Part shown: positions 10,334 through 21,104 of the stretch, in pieces
How positions within the stretch are numbered: the stretch's first letter is position 1
How the letters are laid out: each line of letters begins with the position of its first letter
Source of the DNA: Morinoia aosen
Taxonomy: Eukaryota > Arthropoda > Malacostraca > Amphipoda > Talitridae
NCBI GenBank assembly: GCA_030386875.1
Contig: JASJYW010000026.1
Location: 16,153,465 to 16,217,464 of the forward strand
Direction of reading: 5' to 3'
DNA length: 64,000 nt
Made by a program: the position numbers and the translations under genes
Notes under the pieces: generated by a model
What the model was told of the DNA's origin: nothing
The model's input: the letters and a program-made list of their open reading frames with translations, nothing else
The model's database searches: none

Positions 10334-11443
10334 TTTGCCATACTGAGTGTTGCCATACTGAGTGTTGCCATACTGAGTGTTGCCATACTGAGTTGCCGTA
10401 CTGAGTTGCCATACTGAGTGTTGCCATACTGAGTGTTGCCATACTGAGTGTTGCCATACTGAGTGTTGCCATACTGAGTGTTGCCATACTGAGTGTTGCC
10501 ATACTGAGTGTTGCCATACTGAGTGTTGCCATACTGAGTTGCCGTACTGAGTTGCCATACTGAGTGTTGCCATACTGAGTGTTGCCATACTGAGTTGCCG
10601 TACTGAGTTGCCATACTGAGTTGCCATACTGAGTAGCCATACTGAGTTGCCGTACTGAGTTGCCATACTGAGTTGCCATACTGAGTTGCCATACTGAGTT
10701 GCCGTACTGAGTTGCCATACTGAGTTGCCATACTGAGTTGCCATACTGAGTATTGCCATACTGAGTATTGTCATACTGAGTTGCCATACTGAGTGTTGCC
10801 ATACTGAGTTGCCGTACTGAGTTGCCATACTGAGTTGCCATACTGAGTAGCCATACTGAGTTGCCGTACTGAGTTGCCATACTGAGTTGCCATACTGAGT
10901 TGCCATACTGAGTTGCCGTACTGAGTTGCCATACTGAGTTGCCATACAGAGTTGCCATACTGAGTGTTGCCATACTGAGTTGCCATACTGAGTATTGCCA
11001 TACTGAGTGTTGCCATACTGAGTTGCCGTACTGAGTTGCCATACTGAGTTGCCATACTGAGTTGCCATACTGAGTTGCCATACTGAGTGTTGCCATACTG
11101 AGTTGCCATACTGAGTAGCCATACTGAGTTGCCGTAGTGAGTTGCCATACTGAGGTTCCATACTGAGTGTTGCCATACTGAGTTGCCGTACTGAGTTGCC
11201 ATACTGAGTTGCCACACTGAGTGTTGCCATACTGAGTTGCCGTACTGAGTGTTGCCATACTGAGTTGCCATACTGAGTTGCCATACTGAGTTGCCACACT
11301 GAGTGTTGCCATACTGAGTATTTTCATACAGTGTTGCCATACAGAGTGTTGCCATACTGAGTCTGGCCATACTGAGTGTTGCCATAATGTGTTGCCATAC
11401 TGGAGTGTTGCCATAATGTGTTGCCATACTGGAGTGTTGCCAT
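10334..11443 (-). repeat. 13/15-bp GTTGCCATACTGA minisatellite, right arm
   Basis: Inverted copy of 5283-6252. A run of eight 15-bp units at about 10413-10533 replaces two in the left arm. Elsewhere the order of unit variants is almost unchanged between the arms. Confidence 0.95.
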
Positions 11444-11832
11444 TCCGGGCAATAATGCCGCTATCATTACCGTTGCCATACTGAACCGTGTTGCCTTGCA
11501 GAAAGCGCCAATACAGTGTTGCCATGCACAGCATGGCACCAAGATGCAGCGTTGCCATCAGGGGACACGCGAGGCAGTGTTGCCATACAGAGGTCAAGTA
11601 TTGGCCAAGGACCCGCCATTGACAAGCCCTCTAGCGGGTTTAAAGGCTCTCAACGTCAGAGGGAAATCCGCTACAAATGTTAAAGGGAAGTTTTTCTGTA
11701 GAAAACTAGCGGGAAATGCACGCGCCGAATTTTCTGGTGGGAAACTCGCTAGATTTTTGCGAGGGAAGTTTGCCCCCACCAAATTCTCGCTAAACTTGGG
11801 TGAATATTTTTGGCGGGTTTCCCGCTACATTT
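11444..11832. other. Degenerate remnants of GGCAAC and GCGGGAA families, right arm
   Basis: Inverted counterpart of 4937-5282. A segment at the 5108-5150 end differs between the arms. No gene seen. Confidence 0.7.
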
Positions 11833-12300
11833 GTGGAGGCTTGAAGAATTCCCGCTAAAATAAAGACGAATATAACGGGTTTCCCGCTACATATGTACAG
11901 GCTTGAAGAATTCCCGCTAAAATAAAGACGAATATAACGGGTTTCCCGTTACATTTGTACAGGCTTGAAGAATTCCCGCTAAAATAAAGACGAATATAAC
12001 GGGTTTCCCGCTACATATGTACAGGCTTGAAGAATTCCCGCTAAAATAAAGACGAATATAACGGGTTTCCCGCTACATATGTACAGGCTTGAAGAATTCC
12101 CGCTAAAATAAAGACGAATATAACGGGTTTCCCGCTACATATGTACAGGCTTGAAGAATTCCCGCTAAAATAAAGACGAATATAACGATTTTCTCCCGCT
12201 ACATTTGTACAGGCTTGACGAATTCCCGCTAAACTAAAAACGAATATAACGGGTTTCCCGCTACATTTGTACAGGCTTGAAGAATTCCCGCTAAACAAGA
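11833..12300 (-). repeat. 62-bp tandem repeat, right arm
   Basis: About eight units of the TTCCCGCTA...TTCCCGCTA repeat with the same 62-bp spacing as the left arm. One unit near 12190 has two extra bases (TTTTCTCCCGC). Confidence 0.93.
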
Positions 12301-12726
12301 CACGAATATGTTTAACGTTTTCCCGTTAGAAAACCGTTGAATCTTAGAAATCAATCTATCGGAAAATTTAATTTTTTTAATTTTAGAACAGTATAAGAGT
12401 GTCACTGTATAAAATTTGTATAAAGAGCCAGAATTACAGGTTCTTTCCTTAATTATCTCTCTCTCTCTCTCTCCACTCTCTCTTGTTGCTAGCTTTTCTT
12501 CTTCCCTCTTTCTTTAATTATTTACTGCTCCATGTTTCTGTGATCCTTTATCGCTATTTCTTTCGGTGCCTCCCTCATTCCCCACTTACTTCCCCCTTTT
12601 GCCCTCCTTCTCCCTCCTTCTCTCCCTCCCTCTCCCTCCCTCTCCCTCCTTCTCTCTCCCATTTTTCTTCGCTGCAATCTAAAATTTTCGGGTCAGATTT
12701 GGCCTTCGGACTGGCATGGAGCCAGT
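12301..12726. other. Spacer with (CT)n tract, right arm
   Basis: No gene seen. (CT)n at about 12456-12472 and CCCTCCTTCTCC-type repeats at 12590-12660, the latter expanded relative to the left arm. Confidence 0.75.
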
Positions 12727-13880
12727 GCCCCTCCCCGCCCCTCCTGCCCCTCATTCTTCTTCTGCCTCTCCTTCCCCTCTCCGTCCCTCCTGCCCCTCCT
12801 GCTCCTCCCCGTCCCTCCTGCTCTTCCCCGCCCCTCCTGCCCCTCCCCCGCCCCTCCTGCCCCTCATGCTCCTTCTGCCTCTCCTGCCCCTCTCCGTCCC
12901 TCCTGCCCCTCCTGCCCCTCATTCTCCTTCTGCCTCTCCTTCCCCTCTCCGTCCCTCCTGCCCCTCCTGCCCCTCATTCTCCTTCTGCCTCTCCTTCCCC
13001 TCTCCGTCCCTCCTGCCCCTCCTGCCCCTCCCGCCCCTCCTGCTCTTCCCCGCCCCTCCTGCCCCTCCCCGCCCCTCCTGCCCCTCCCCACCCCTCCTGC
13101 CCCTCCTGCCCCTCATTCTCCTTCTGCCTCTCCTTCCCCTCTCCGTCCCTCCTGCCCCTCCTGCCCCTCCCGCCCCTCCTGCTCTTCCCCGCCCCTCCTG
13201 CCCCTCCCCGCCCCTCCTGCCCCTCCCCGCCCCTCCTGCCCCTCATGCTCCTTCTGCCTCTCCTGCCCCTCTCCGTCCCTCCTGCCCCTCCTGCCCCTCA
13301 TTCTCCTTCTGCCTCTCCTTCCCCTCCCCGCCCCTCCTGCCCCTCCCCGCCCCTCCCGCCTATCTTGCCCCTCCCCGCCCCTCCTGCCTCTCCTGCCTCT
13401 CCTGCCCCTCGCGCCTCTCCTGCCCCTCCTGCCCCTCCCACCCATCCTGCCCCTCCCCGCCCCCTCCTGCCCCTCCTGCCCCTCCCGCCCCTCCTCTGCT
13501 CTCACTTGTCCCTCCCCGCCCCTCCTGCCCCTCTCTGCCCCTCCCCGTCCCTCCCGCCCCTCTTCTGCCCCTCCCCGCCCCTCCCGCCCCTCCTCTGCCC
13601 CTGCCGCCCCTCCCTGCCCCTCCTCTGCCCCTCCTGCCCATCCTCTGCCCTCACTTGTCCCTCCCCGCCCCTCCCCGCCCCTCCCCGCCCCTCCTCTGCC
13701 CTCACTTGTCCCTCTCCGTCCCTCCTGCCCCTCCCAACCATCCTGCTCCTCCTGCCCCTCCTGCCCCTCCCCGCTCGTCCTCTGACCCTCCCCACCCCTC
13801 CTCTGCCCCTCCTCTATCTCTCCTATGCTCTCCTCTGCCCTCACTTCTCCCTCCACCGCCCCTCCTGCCCCTCCTCTGCC
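12727..13880 (-). repeat. C-rich pyrimidine minisatellite, right arm
   Basis: Inverted counterpart of 2525-4049, made of CCCCTCCTGCCCCTCCCGC-type units with CTCATTCTCCTTCTGCCTCT blocks repeated near 12925, 12975 and 13110. Unique spacer 13881-13999 follows. Confidence 0.93.
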
Positions 13881-13999
13881 TTTCCGCTTTTTCGATCCAA
13901 TTCAGTCCTTTTCCCTCTTTTTATTTTATGTTTACCCTCTAAATTCCCTCCATTTGCAGTCCCTTCCCTCCAATGTCTTCCCTCCTTTTTATTCCTTCC

Positions 14000-15545
14000 C
14001 CATCTACCCTCTACTTTCACCATCTACCCTCTACTTGCGCCATCTATCCTCTACTTGCCCCATCTACCCTCTCCTTGCCCCATCTACCCTCTACTTTCAC
14101 CATCTACCCTCTACTTTCACCATCTACCCTCTACTTGCGCCATCTACCCTCTACTTGCGCCATCTACCCTCTACTTGCGCCATCTACCCTCTACTTTCAC
14201 CATCTACCCTCTACTTGCGCCATCTACCCTCTACTTTCACCATCTACCCTCTACTTGCGCCATCTACCCTCTACTTGCGCCATCTACCCTCTACTTGCGC
14301 CATCTACCCTCTACTTTCACCATCTACCCTCTACTTGCGCCATCTACCCTCTACTTGCGCCATCTACCCTCTACTTTCACCATCTACCCTCTACTTTCAC
14401 CATCTACCCTCTACTTTCACCATCTACCCTCTACTTGCGCCATCTACCCTCTACTTTCACCATCTACCCTCTACTTGCGCCATCTACCCTCTACTTGCGC
14501 CATCTACCCTCTACTTTCACCATCTACCCTCTACTTTCACCATCTACCCTCTACTTTCACCATCTACCCTCTACTTGCGCCATCTACCCTCTACTTATCC
14601 CATCTACCCTCTACTTGCCCCCATCTACCCTCTACTTGCGCCATCTACCCTCTACTTGCGCCATCTACCCTCTACTTGCGCCATCTACCCTCTACTTTCA
14701 CCATCTACCCTCTACTTTCACCATCTACCCTCTACTTGCGCCATCTACCCTCTACTTGCGCCATCTACCCTCTACTTGCGCCATCTACCCTCTACTTGCT
14801 CCCATCTACCCTCTACTTGCGCCATCTACCCTCTACTTGCGCCATCTACCCTCTACTTTCACCATCTACCCTCTACTTGCGCCATCTACCCTCTACTTGC
14901 GCCATCTACCCTCTACTTGCGCCATCTACCCTCTACTTGCTCCCATCTACCCTCTACTTGCGCCATCTACCCTCTACTTTCACCATCTACCCTCTACTTT
15001 CACCATCTACCCTCTACTTGCGCCATCTACCCTCTACTTGCGCCATCTACCCTCTACTTGCGCCATCTACCCTCTACTTGCTCCCATCTACCCTCTACTT
15101 GCGCCATCTACCCTCTACTTGCGCCATCTACCCTCTACTTTCACCATCTACCCTCTACTTGCGCCATCTACCCTCTACTTGCGCCATCTACCCTCTACTT
15201 GCGCCATCTACCCTCTACTTGCTCCCATCTACCCTCTACTTGCGCCATCTACCCTCTACTTTCACCATCTACCCTCTACTTTCACCATCTACCCTCTACT
15301 TGCGCCATCTACCCTCTACTTGCGCCATCTACCCTCTACTTTCACCATCTACCCTCTACTTTCACCATCTACCCTCTACTTTCACCATCTACCCTCTACT
15401 TGCGCCATCTACCCTCTACTTATCCCATCTACCCTCTACTTGCCCCCATCTACCCTCTACTTGCGCCATCTACCCTCTACTTGCGCCATCTACCCTCTAC
15501 TTGCGCCATCTACCCTCTACTTGCGCCATCTACCCCATCTACCCT
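14000..15545 (-). repeat. 20-21 bp minisatellite (CCATCTACCCTCTACTT), macro-copy 1
   Basis: About 77 units. This array is dominated by TTGCGCC and TTTCACC variants, unlike the array at 35082-43395, where TTGCTCC prevails. A higher-order period of about 141 bp (seven units) is marked by the TTGCTCCC variant at roughly 14798, 14940, 15080 and 15220. Three frames stay open for 1.5 kb because the unit contains no stop; these are not genes. Confidence 0.95.
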
Positions 15546-15951
15546 CAGATATGAGATAGAGTCGCAGAAATGACGCACGGCCTCCTGGGAAATGGGCGGG
15601 AAAACTGGGAACTGTGAGGGAAATGGCGGGAAAACTGGGAACTGTGAGGGAAATGGCGGGAAAAATAGACCGAGGGAAAGGGGAGGAAAGGGGGCTTTGA
15701 TTGGCTTAATGTGGTGACTTCATCAAGAAATGTGGCCCCTTTTCTCGGTCCTTTTCATCCGTAACCTAAATTGTGAAGAAATGGACCTTAAGGGCTGACA
15801 AAATTGGAGAGAGTGAATCGGTTTTAAATGATTTCTTTAAATATAAATCCAATTTTCCTTTACACGCAAATAACGAAAAAGCGTATAATTTTTAACCTAA
15901 ATTACCGCATACAAACCAGAAAGTTACTTTCAGAACCTTTATATACAAACC
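15546..15951. other. Conserved spacer, macro-copy 1
   Basis: Starts TCAGATATGAGATAGAGTCG, identical to the boundary at 43396. Positions 15590-15665 hold a local duplication of GGCGGGAAAACTGGGAACTG. No gene seen. Confidence 0.8.
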
Positions 15952-16062
15952 AGGGCGGCGCATAAGTAGCGCTCCCTTAAAAAAACAAAAAATAAATTAA
16001 TAATAAATAAACTATGTAAGGTATAGCGATGGGGACAATTGCAGAGCAGCTCTTAAAGTTTA
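15952..16062 (+). repeat. Left terminal inverted repeat, copy II
   Basis: Starts AGGGCGGCGCATAAG and ends CTCTTAAAGTTTA. It matches the reverse complement of 21024-21104 plus 18631-18659. Confidence 0.8.
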
Positions 16063-16378
16063 TTTTACAAGTAAGTATGGAAAATAATATTCTTTAAATT
16101 ATCCCCATTGTTGGTCAAACATAAACGTACTCTTTTAATTCCTGTAGAGCATTAGGCTTGTCAATGTAAGCATTTCCTTTAAAAGATCCATAAATAAATG
16201 TCAAGTGGGCTCAGATCTGGAGATCTTGGTGGCCACGGTACGTCACCAAAACACTAAAGTACTCCTTGTGGTATATTCGTTTTCTTTGAATTTAGAGACC
16301 ATTGGATTTATGCAATTGTTATCAGGACTTCTTCCATCATTATAAATGTTCCTGTAACTTCTGTGCACTGCAATAATT
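16063..16378 (-). pseudogene. Tc1/mariner-type transposase remnant, copy II
   Basis: Reverse-complement counterpart of 1081-1400, including the PRSPDL-encoding stretch (on the + strand near 16198-16255). It has the same fused N- and C-terminal pieces and lacks the catalytic core. It carries a small rearrangement near 16120-16140 relative to copy I. Confidence 0.7.
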
Positions 16379-18515
16379 GAACCATTACATGAAAAGTAGA
16401 GTTCAACAATTGGACCATTGCATGAAAAGTAGAGTTCAACAATTGGACCATTACATGAGAAGTAGAGTTCAACAATTGAACCATTACATGAAAAGTAGAG
16501 TTCAACAATTGAACCATTGCATGAAAAGTAGAGTTCAACAATTGGACCATTACATCAAAAGTAGAGTTCAACAATTGAACCATTACATGAAAAGTAGAGT
16601 TCAACAATTGGACCATTACATGAAAAGTAGAGTTCAACAATTGAACCATTACATGAAAAGTAGAGTTCAACAATTGGACCATTACATGAAAAGTAGAGTT
16701 CAACAATTGGACCATTACATGAAAAGTAGAGTTCAACAATTGAACCATTACATGAAAAGTAGAGTTCAACAATTGAACCATTACATCAAAAGTAGAGTTC
16801 AACAATTGAACCATTACATGAAAAGTAGAGTTCAACAATTGAACCATTACATGAAAAGTAGAGTTCAACAATTGGACCATTACATGAAAAGTAGAGTTCA
16901 ACAATTGAACCATTACATGAAAAGTAGAGTTCAACAATTGAACCATTACACGAAAAGTAGAGTTCAACAATTGAACCATTACATGAAAAGTAGAGTTCAA
17001 CAATTGAACCATTACATGAAAAGTAGAGTTCAACAATTGAACCATTACATGAAAAGTGGAGTTCAACAATTGAACCATTACATGAAAAGTAGAGTTCAAC
17101 AATTGGACCATTACATGAAAAGTAGAGTTCAAAAATTGAACCATTACATGAAAAGTAGAGTTCAACAATTGAACCATTACATGAAAAGTAGAGTTCAACA
17201 ATTGAACCATTACACGAAAAGTAGAGTTCAACAATTGAACCATTACATCAAAAGTGGAGTTCAACAATTGAACCATTACATGGAAAGTAGAGTTCAACAA
17301 TTGAACCATTACATCAGAAGTAGAGTTCAACAATTGAACCATTACATCAAAAGTAGAGTTCAACAATTGGACCATTACATGAAAAGTAGAGTTCAACAAT
17401 TGAACCATTACATGAAAAGTAGAGTTCAACAATTGGACCATTACATCAAAAGTAGAGTTCAACAATTGAACCATTACATGAAAAGTAGAGTTCAACAATT
17501 GGACCATTACATGAAAAGTAGAGTTCAACAATTGCACCATTACATGAAAAGTAGAGTTCAACAATTGGACCATTATATCAAAAGTAGAGTTCAACAATTG
17601 AACCATTACATGAAAAGTAGAGTTCAACAATTGAACCATTACATCAAAAGTAGAGTTCAACAATTGAACCATTACATCAAAAGTAGAGTTCAACAATTGG
17701 ACCATTACATGAAAAGTAGAGTTCAACAATTGGACCATTACATGAAAAGTAGAGTTCAACAATTGAACCCTTACATGAAAAGTAGAGTTCAACAATTGGA
17801 CCATTACATGAAAAGTAGAGTTCAACAATTGGACCATTACATGAAAAGTAGAGTTCAACAATTGGACCATTACATGAAAAGTAGAGTTCAACAATTGGAC
17901 CATTACATGAAAAGTAGAGTTCAACAATTGCACCATTACATCAAAAGTAGAGTTCAACAATTGTACCATTACATGAAAAGTAGAGTTCAACAATTGAACC
18001 ATTACATGAAAAGTAGAGTTCAACATTGAACCATTACATGAAAAGTAGAGTTCAACAATTGAACCATTACATGAAAAGTAGAGTTCAACAATTGGACCAT
18101 TACATGAAAAGTAGAGTTCAACAATTGGACCATTACATGAAAAGTAGAGTTCAACAATTGGACCATTACATGAAAAGTAGAGTTCAACAATTGCACCATT
18201 ACATCAAAAGTAGAGTTCAACAATTGGACCATTACATCAAAAGTAGAGTTCAACAATTGGACCATTACATGAAAAGTAGAGTTCAACAATTGGACCATTA
18301 CATGAAAAGTAGAGTTCAACAATTGGACCATTACATGAAAAGTAGAGTTCAACAATTGGACCATTACATGAAAAGTAGAGTCCAACAATTGGACCATTAC
18401 ATCAAAAGTAGAGTTCAACAATTGGACCATTACATCAAAAGTAGAGTTCAACAATTGGACCATTACATCAAAAGTAGAGTTCAACAATTGGACCATTACA
18501 TCAAAAGTAGAGTTT
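16379..18515 (-). repeat. 33-bp satellite array, copy II
   Basis: About 65 units of the AAAAGTAGAGTTCAACAATT repeat. Variants are ATGAAAAG or ATCAAAAG and GAACC or GGACC. A one-base deletion at about 18027 (CAACATTG for CAACAATTG) is the only length change and breaks the otherwise open frames on both strands. The array ends with AGAGTTTAGCC, which places a stop next to the last unit. Confidence 0.95.
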
Positions 18516-18654
18516 AGCCATTTTTGTTCGTTGTTCTTGCGTGTAGCGCACCATTTTTAAGATAAATTGTAAAGATTCATTACCGCAATATACACTGGGT
18601 ATCTGTACACACTATACGACATGTAAATAAGCATTAAGAGTTCTTCTATAGTTT

Positions 18655-18659
18655 GCAAT
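18655..18659 (+). repeat. 5-bp target-site duplication (GCAAT), left
   Basis: GCAAT immediately precedes the LTR and is repeated at 21024-21028 directly after the second LTR. Confidence 0.9.
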
Positions 18660-19094
18660 TGTTATATCGTGGTTTTTCATCACGATATTAGGATTAGTAA
18701 TTGTAGCTGCAAACTACAGTATCGGTAGCAGTAACTACCGTAACTGAAGCGTTAGCTTCAGGAGTAGGAAAAGGAAACTCTTAGCTAGGTTCCTATTCTT
18801 GTACTGAATCATCCAAACACCGACACTGCTTATAAGCTATAGCGCTCGGAAGTTAAACAATGCTCTTCCGGTGCATACCAATGCGATGCGCTCCCAAGGC
18901 ACGGTTTCCGGCGCGTGCGGTCAGGGCGCTTCCGACCCATTTGAACCCAAGTACGATATAGACATAGGGCAATCCGCAACAAGCGCTTCCGTCGGCTCCG
19001 TCTTGCGGTTAAGACGCTTCCGCCGGTGCCACGATATCCCAAACCAAGTGTGATAAGGACATCATGCCTGAAAGGCCTATATTGAGATACTACA
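18660..19094 (-). repeat. 3' LTR (minus orientation)
   Basis: On the minus strand it starts TGTAGTATCTC and ends GATATAACA (TG...CA). I find no difference from 20589-21023 on reading both. Near its end it contains a small hairpin (ATCGTG ... CACGAT). Confidence 0.93.
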
Positions 19095-19109
19095 ATTTCC
19101 CTCCCTTTA
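19095..19109 (-). promoter_or_regulatory. Polypurine tract
   Basis: On the minus strand AAAGGGAGGGAAAT lies directly before the 3' LTR, the position and composition expected for the plus-strand primer of reverse transcription. Confidence 0.75.
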
Positions 19110-19138
19110 GATGAATATTTAACACAAGGAAGGAAGAC

Positions 19139-19822
19139 TCAGCAACCTATTCGCATTACAGGTTTATTTATTCTACTTGATTTACGAGGTTCATTTTGTA
19201 CAGGTGAACTGCTAACAGGTTGCAAAGCAGGAGTCTCTGTTTCCCCACTACGGATAGATCCCAAACTACTGTGCAACAACTGATTTGAATGTCTCTTCAA
19301 GATTACATTTAATGCTAATATTAGAACATGAAAGACATTAACAGCTACTTTACTAACAATAATTCCCTTCAGCCACTTGGGACCACTTCTTAAATTCAGA
19401 GCAAGAACATGATCACCGACATCAAATTGAGTTACATACATAGGCTTAGACCTGGACACAGAATGTTTAGGATGAACTCTATCTCTAGAAGTAACATATT
19501 TACGAGTGTTTAGCGCAACAGAGGGAGCAAGTTTTGTGACATTTTGAGGAATACAATGCGACTGAAATAACGCGTAATTAGTTTGTACATCAGAGAAATT
19601 ATGAACATAGTTACCGACACTAGTATCGTTCCTAGGCTTTTGTAGAATAACTTCATTCTTCCGCTGTAGAGGTTTACTTGAACTCTTCATTGACACATCT
19701 TCTCTTCTGACGTTGCACTGAGTACCGCTCTTTTCCAGCTGCACTATGTAAGTGCGAGCTGCGTCAAATTCTTCTCGTGTAGGCTTAACAGGAGGAGGTC
19801 GTGCTGCAGTCGTAAATTGCAA
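19139..19822 (-). pseudogene. Gypsy-type Pol fragment: integrase C-terminal domain
   Basis: A 227-codon open stretch on the minus strand. Residues 133-183 resemble the chromodomain-like C-terminus of Ty3/Gypsy integrases: VGDHVLALN (135-143), RSGPKWLKG (145-153) and KRHSNQLL (176-183). Integrase normally guides cDNA insertion; here the zinc-binding and catalytic core domains are absent. The first ~80 residues do not resemble integrase and probably reflect the junction of a large internal deletion. The remaining C-terminal tail is Ser/Pro-rich. The open frame suggests either recent origin or chance; function is unlikely without the rest of Pol. Confidence 0.75.
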
Positions 19823-20530
19823 ACTTTAGAAATGTGGCCTATTTTCCACATTTTTTGCATTTTATTAATTTAATTTTAGGGCATAGCAATTCTTTGTAAG
19901 GTGCTTCTGCCTAGTTCCGCAGCGAATACATATGTAATTCGGCTGTAGTTTTTCTGTAGTGAAAAACGATGAAGATGAATCCTCATGAATAATATCTGGA
20001 GCGTCGAAGCTTTACTGTTCAATGAGTTTTGCATGTTCAACGCATTCGTTGAAGGACTTGCTGTCACACTTTTGTAGAACCGCGCTGAGAATTTGCGCTG
20101 AATGTAGACCAGCCACACGAGCATCTCTCAAGAGACGATCGCGACCGCAATTTTCGTAGTTGCACGAAGATGCTAAGTCATTTAACGTTTTAGCATACCT
20201 TTGTTTAGATTCATTAACACTTTGCTCTCTGTTTAGAAATGTAACAGATGCGCCAACAGTGGATTTCTTGATTTTAAATTGTTGTATCAACTTTCCTTCA
20301 AGTTCCTCATATGTAGCATCAGTGAGTAACGTAGGTTAAATTCTTCGTTGTAGATCAGTAATGATGTTTACAGGCGAAGCTTCAACTATAATACTAGCTT
20401 TGTTACCATCATTGTTTCCCGCCTTCTGAAGAACGTCTGCACACTGTACTTGAATCGTTGTAGATATTACTCACTGTTTCCACTTTAACGTCGAATGGAG
20501 GACAGCAAACTGCTGAATGCGCCATCTTAA
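19819..20530 (-). pseudogene. Gypsy-type gag remnant with two CCHC zinc knuckles
   Basis: Positions 20012-20290 encode 92 residues resembling the end of a Gypsy Gag capsid (pattern KQRYAKTLNDLASSCNYE ... LLRDARVAGL). Downstream, 19886-19930 encodes a CX2CX5HX4C knuckle and 19819-19859 a second CX2CX4HX4C knuckle that needs a one-base shift to be read. Tandem knuckles of this type mark the nucleocapsid of many Gypsy elements. In-frame stops and frame changes between the segments show the gene is broken. The N-terminal part (about 20409-20530) is only weakly recognisable. Confidence 0.7.
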
Positions 20531-20568
20531 TTTCGGAGCACTTGTAACGTTCAAATTTACTTTGGAGA

Positions 20569-20586
20569 TTCGAAGAGTCGTCGCCA
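20569..20586 (-). promoter_or_regulatory. Primer-binding-site-like sequence
   Basis: Two bases after the 5' LTR the minus strand reads TGGCGACGACTCTTCGAA. The TGG start fits a site complementary to a tRNA CCA end. The tRNA species was not identified. Confidence 0.5.
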
Positions 20587-20588
20587 TT

Positions 20589-21023
20589 TGTTATATCGTG
20601 GTTTTTCATCACGATATTAGGATTAGTAATTGTAGCTGCAAACTACAGTATCGGTAGCAGTAACTACCGTAACTGAAGCGTTAGCTTCAGGAGTAGGAAA
20701 AGGAAACTCTTAGCTAGGTTCCTATTCTTGTACTGAATCATCCAAACACCGACACTGCTTATAAGCTATAGCGCTCGGAAGTTAAACAATGCTCTTCCGG
20801 TGCATACCAATGCGATGCGCTCCCAAGGCACGGTTTCCGGCGCGTGCGGTCAGGGCGCTTCCGACCCATTTGAACCCAAGTACGATATAGACATAGGGCA
20901 ATCCGCAACAAGCGCTTCCGTCGGCTCCGTCTTGCGGTTAAGACGCTTCCGCCGGTGCCACGATATCCCAAACCAAGTGTGATAAGGACATCATGCCTGA
21001 AAGGCCTATATTGAGATACTACA
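20589..21023 (-). repeat. 5' LTR (minus orientation)
   Basis: 435 bp, the partner of 18660-19094 and apparently identical in sequence. It is followed by GCAAT (21024-21028). Confidence 0.93.
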
Positions 21024-21104
21024 GCAATTATCCCCATCGTTATACCTTTCATAGTTTATTTATTATTAATTTTTTAAAAGGGTGCGTTACTTGTGCGCCA
21101 CCCT
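21024..21104 (-). repeat. Right terminal inverted repeat, copy II (outer part)
   Basis: Resumes at GCAATTATCCCCATC after the LTR insertion and ends TGCGCCACCCT. It pairs with 15952-16030. Confidence 0.8.

Larger units (their letters stand above)
1..18515. repeat. Large palindrome (inverted duplication) with a gap at its centre
   Basis: The modules of 1-8399 recur inverted and in reverse order in 8900-18515. Matching landmarks are 7441-7452 with 9071-9082, 4891-4900 with 11833-11842, and the TIR end at 1558 with 15952. The spacers between arrays match closely, while the arrays differ in length: the 20-21 bp array is about 475 bp on the left and 1,545 bp on the right, and the purine array about 1,525 and 1,155 bp. 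The symmetry axis falls in a G-rich repeat and in a run of exactly 500 N, so the join is not observed. A true inverted duplication and a mis-joined pair of haplotypes both remain possible. Confidence 0.85.
18660..21023 (-). mobile_element. Gypsy-type LTR retrotransposon, internally deleted, minus orientation
   Basis: A 2,364-bp insertion in the right TIR of copy II. Two 435-bp LTRs (18660-19094 and 20589-21023) bound an internal region with a decayed gag and an integrase C-terminal fragment, both on the minus strand. A purine tract abuts the 3' LTR and a primer-binding-like site follows the 5' LTR. It is flanked by GCAAT on both sides. Protease, reverse transcriptase, RNase H and most of integrase are missing, so it cannot move on its own. 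The LTRs look identical, which implies a recent insertion, presumably helped by a full-length relative. Confidence 0.92.
15952..21104 (-). mobile_element. TIR element with 33-bp satellite, copy II, split by an LTR element
   Basis: Both ends are present. The left TIR is 15952-16062 and the right TIR is 18631-18659 plus 21024-21104, interrupted by the Gypsy insertion. Between them lie a transposase remnant on the minus strand (16063-16378), the 33-bp array (16379-18515) and a unique subterminal stretch (18516-18630). Without the insertion the element is about 2.8 kb. No clear target-site duplication could be read at its outer ends. Confidence 0.8.

Noticed and set aside
18830..19042. Small Arg-rich protein encoded in the LTR
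   Set aside because: It lies fully inside the LTR and has its exact copy in the other LTR; no known Gypsy gene sits there.
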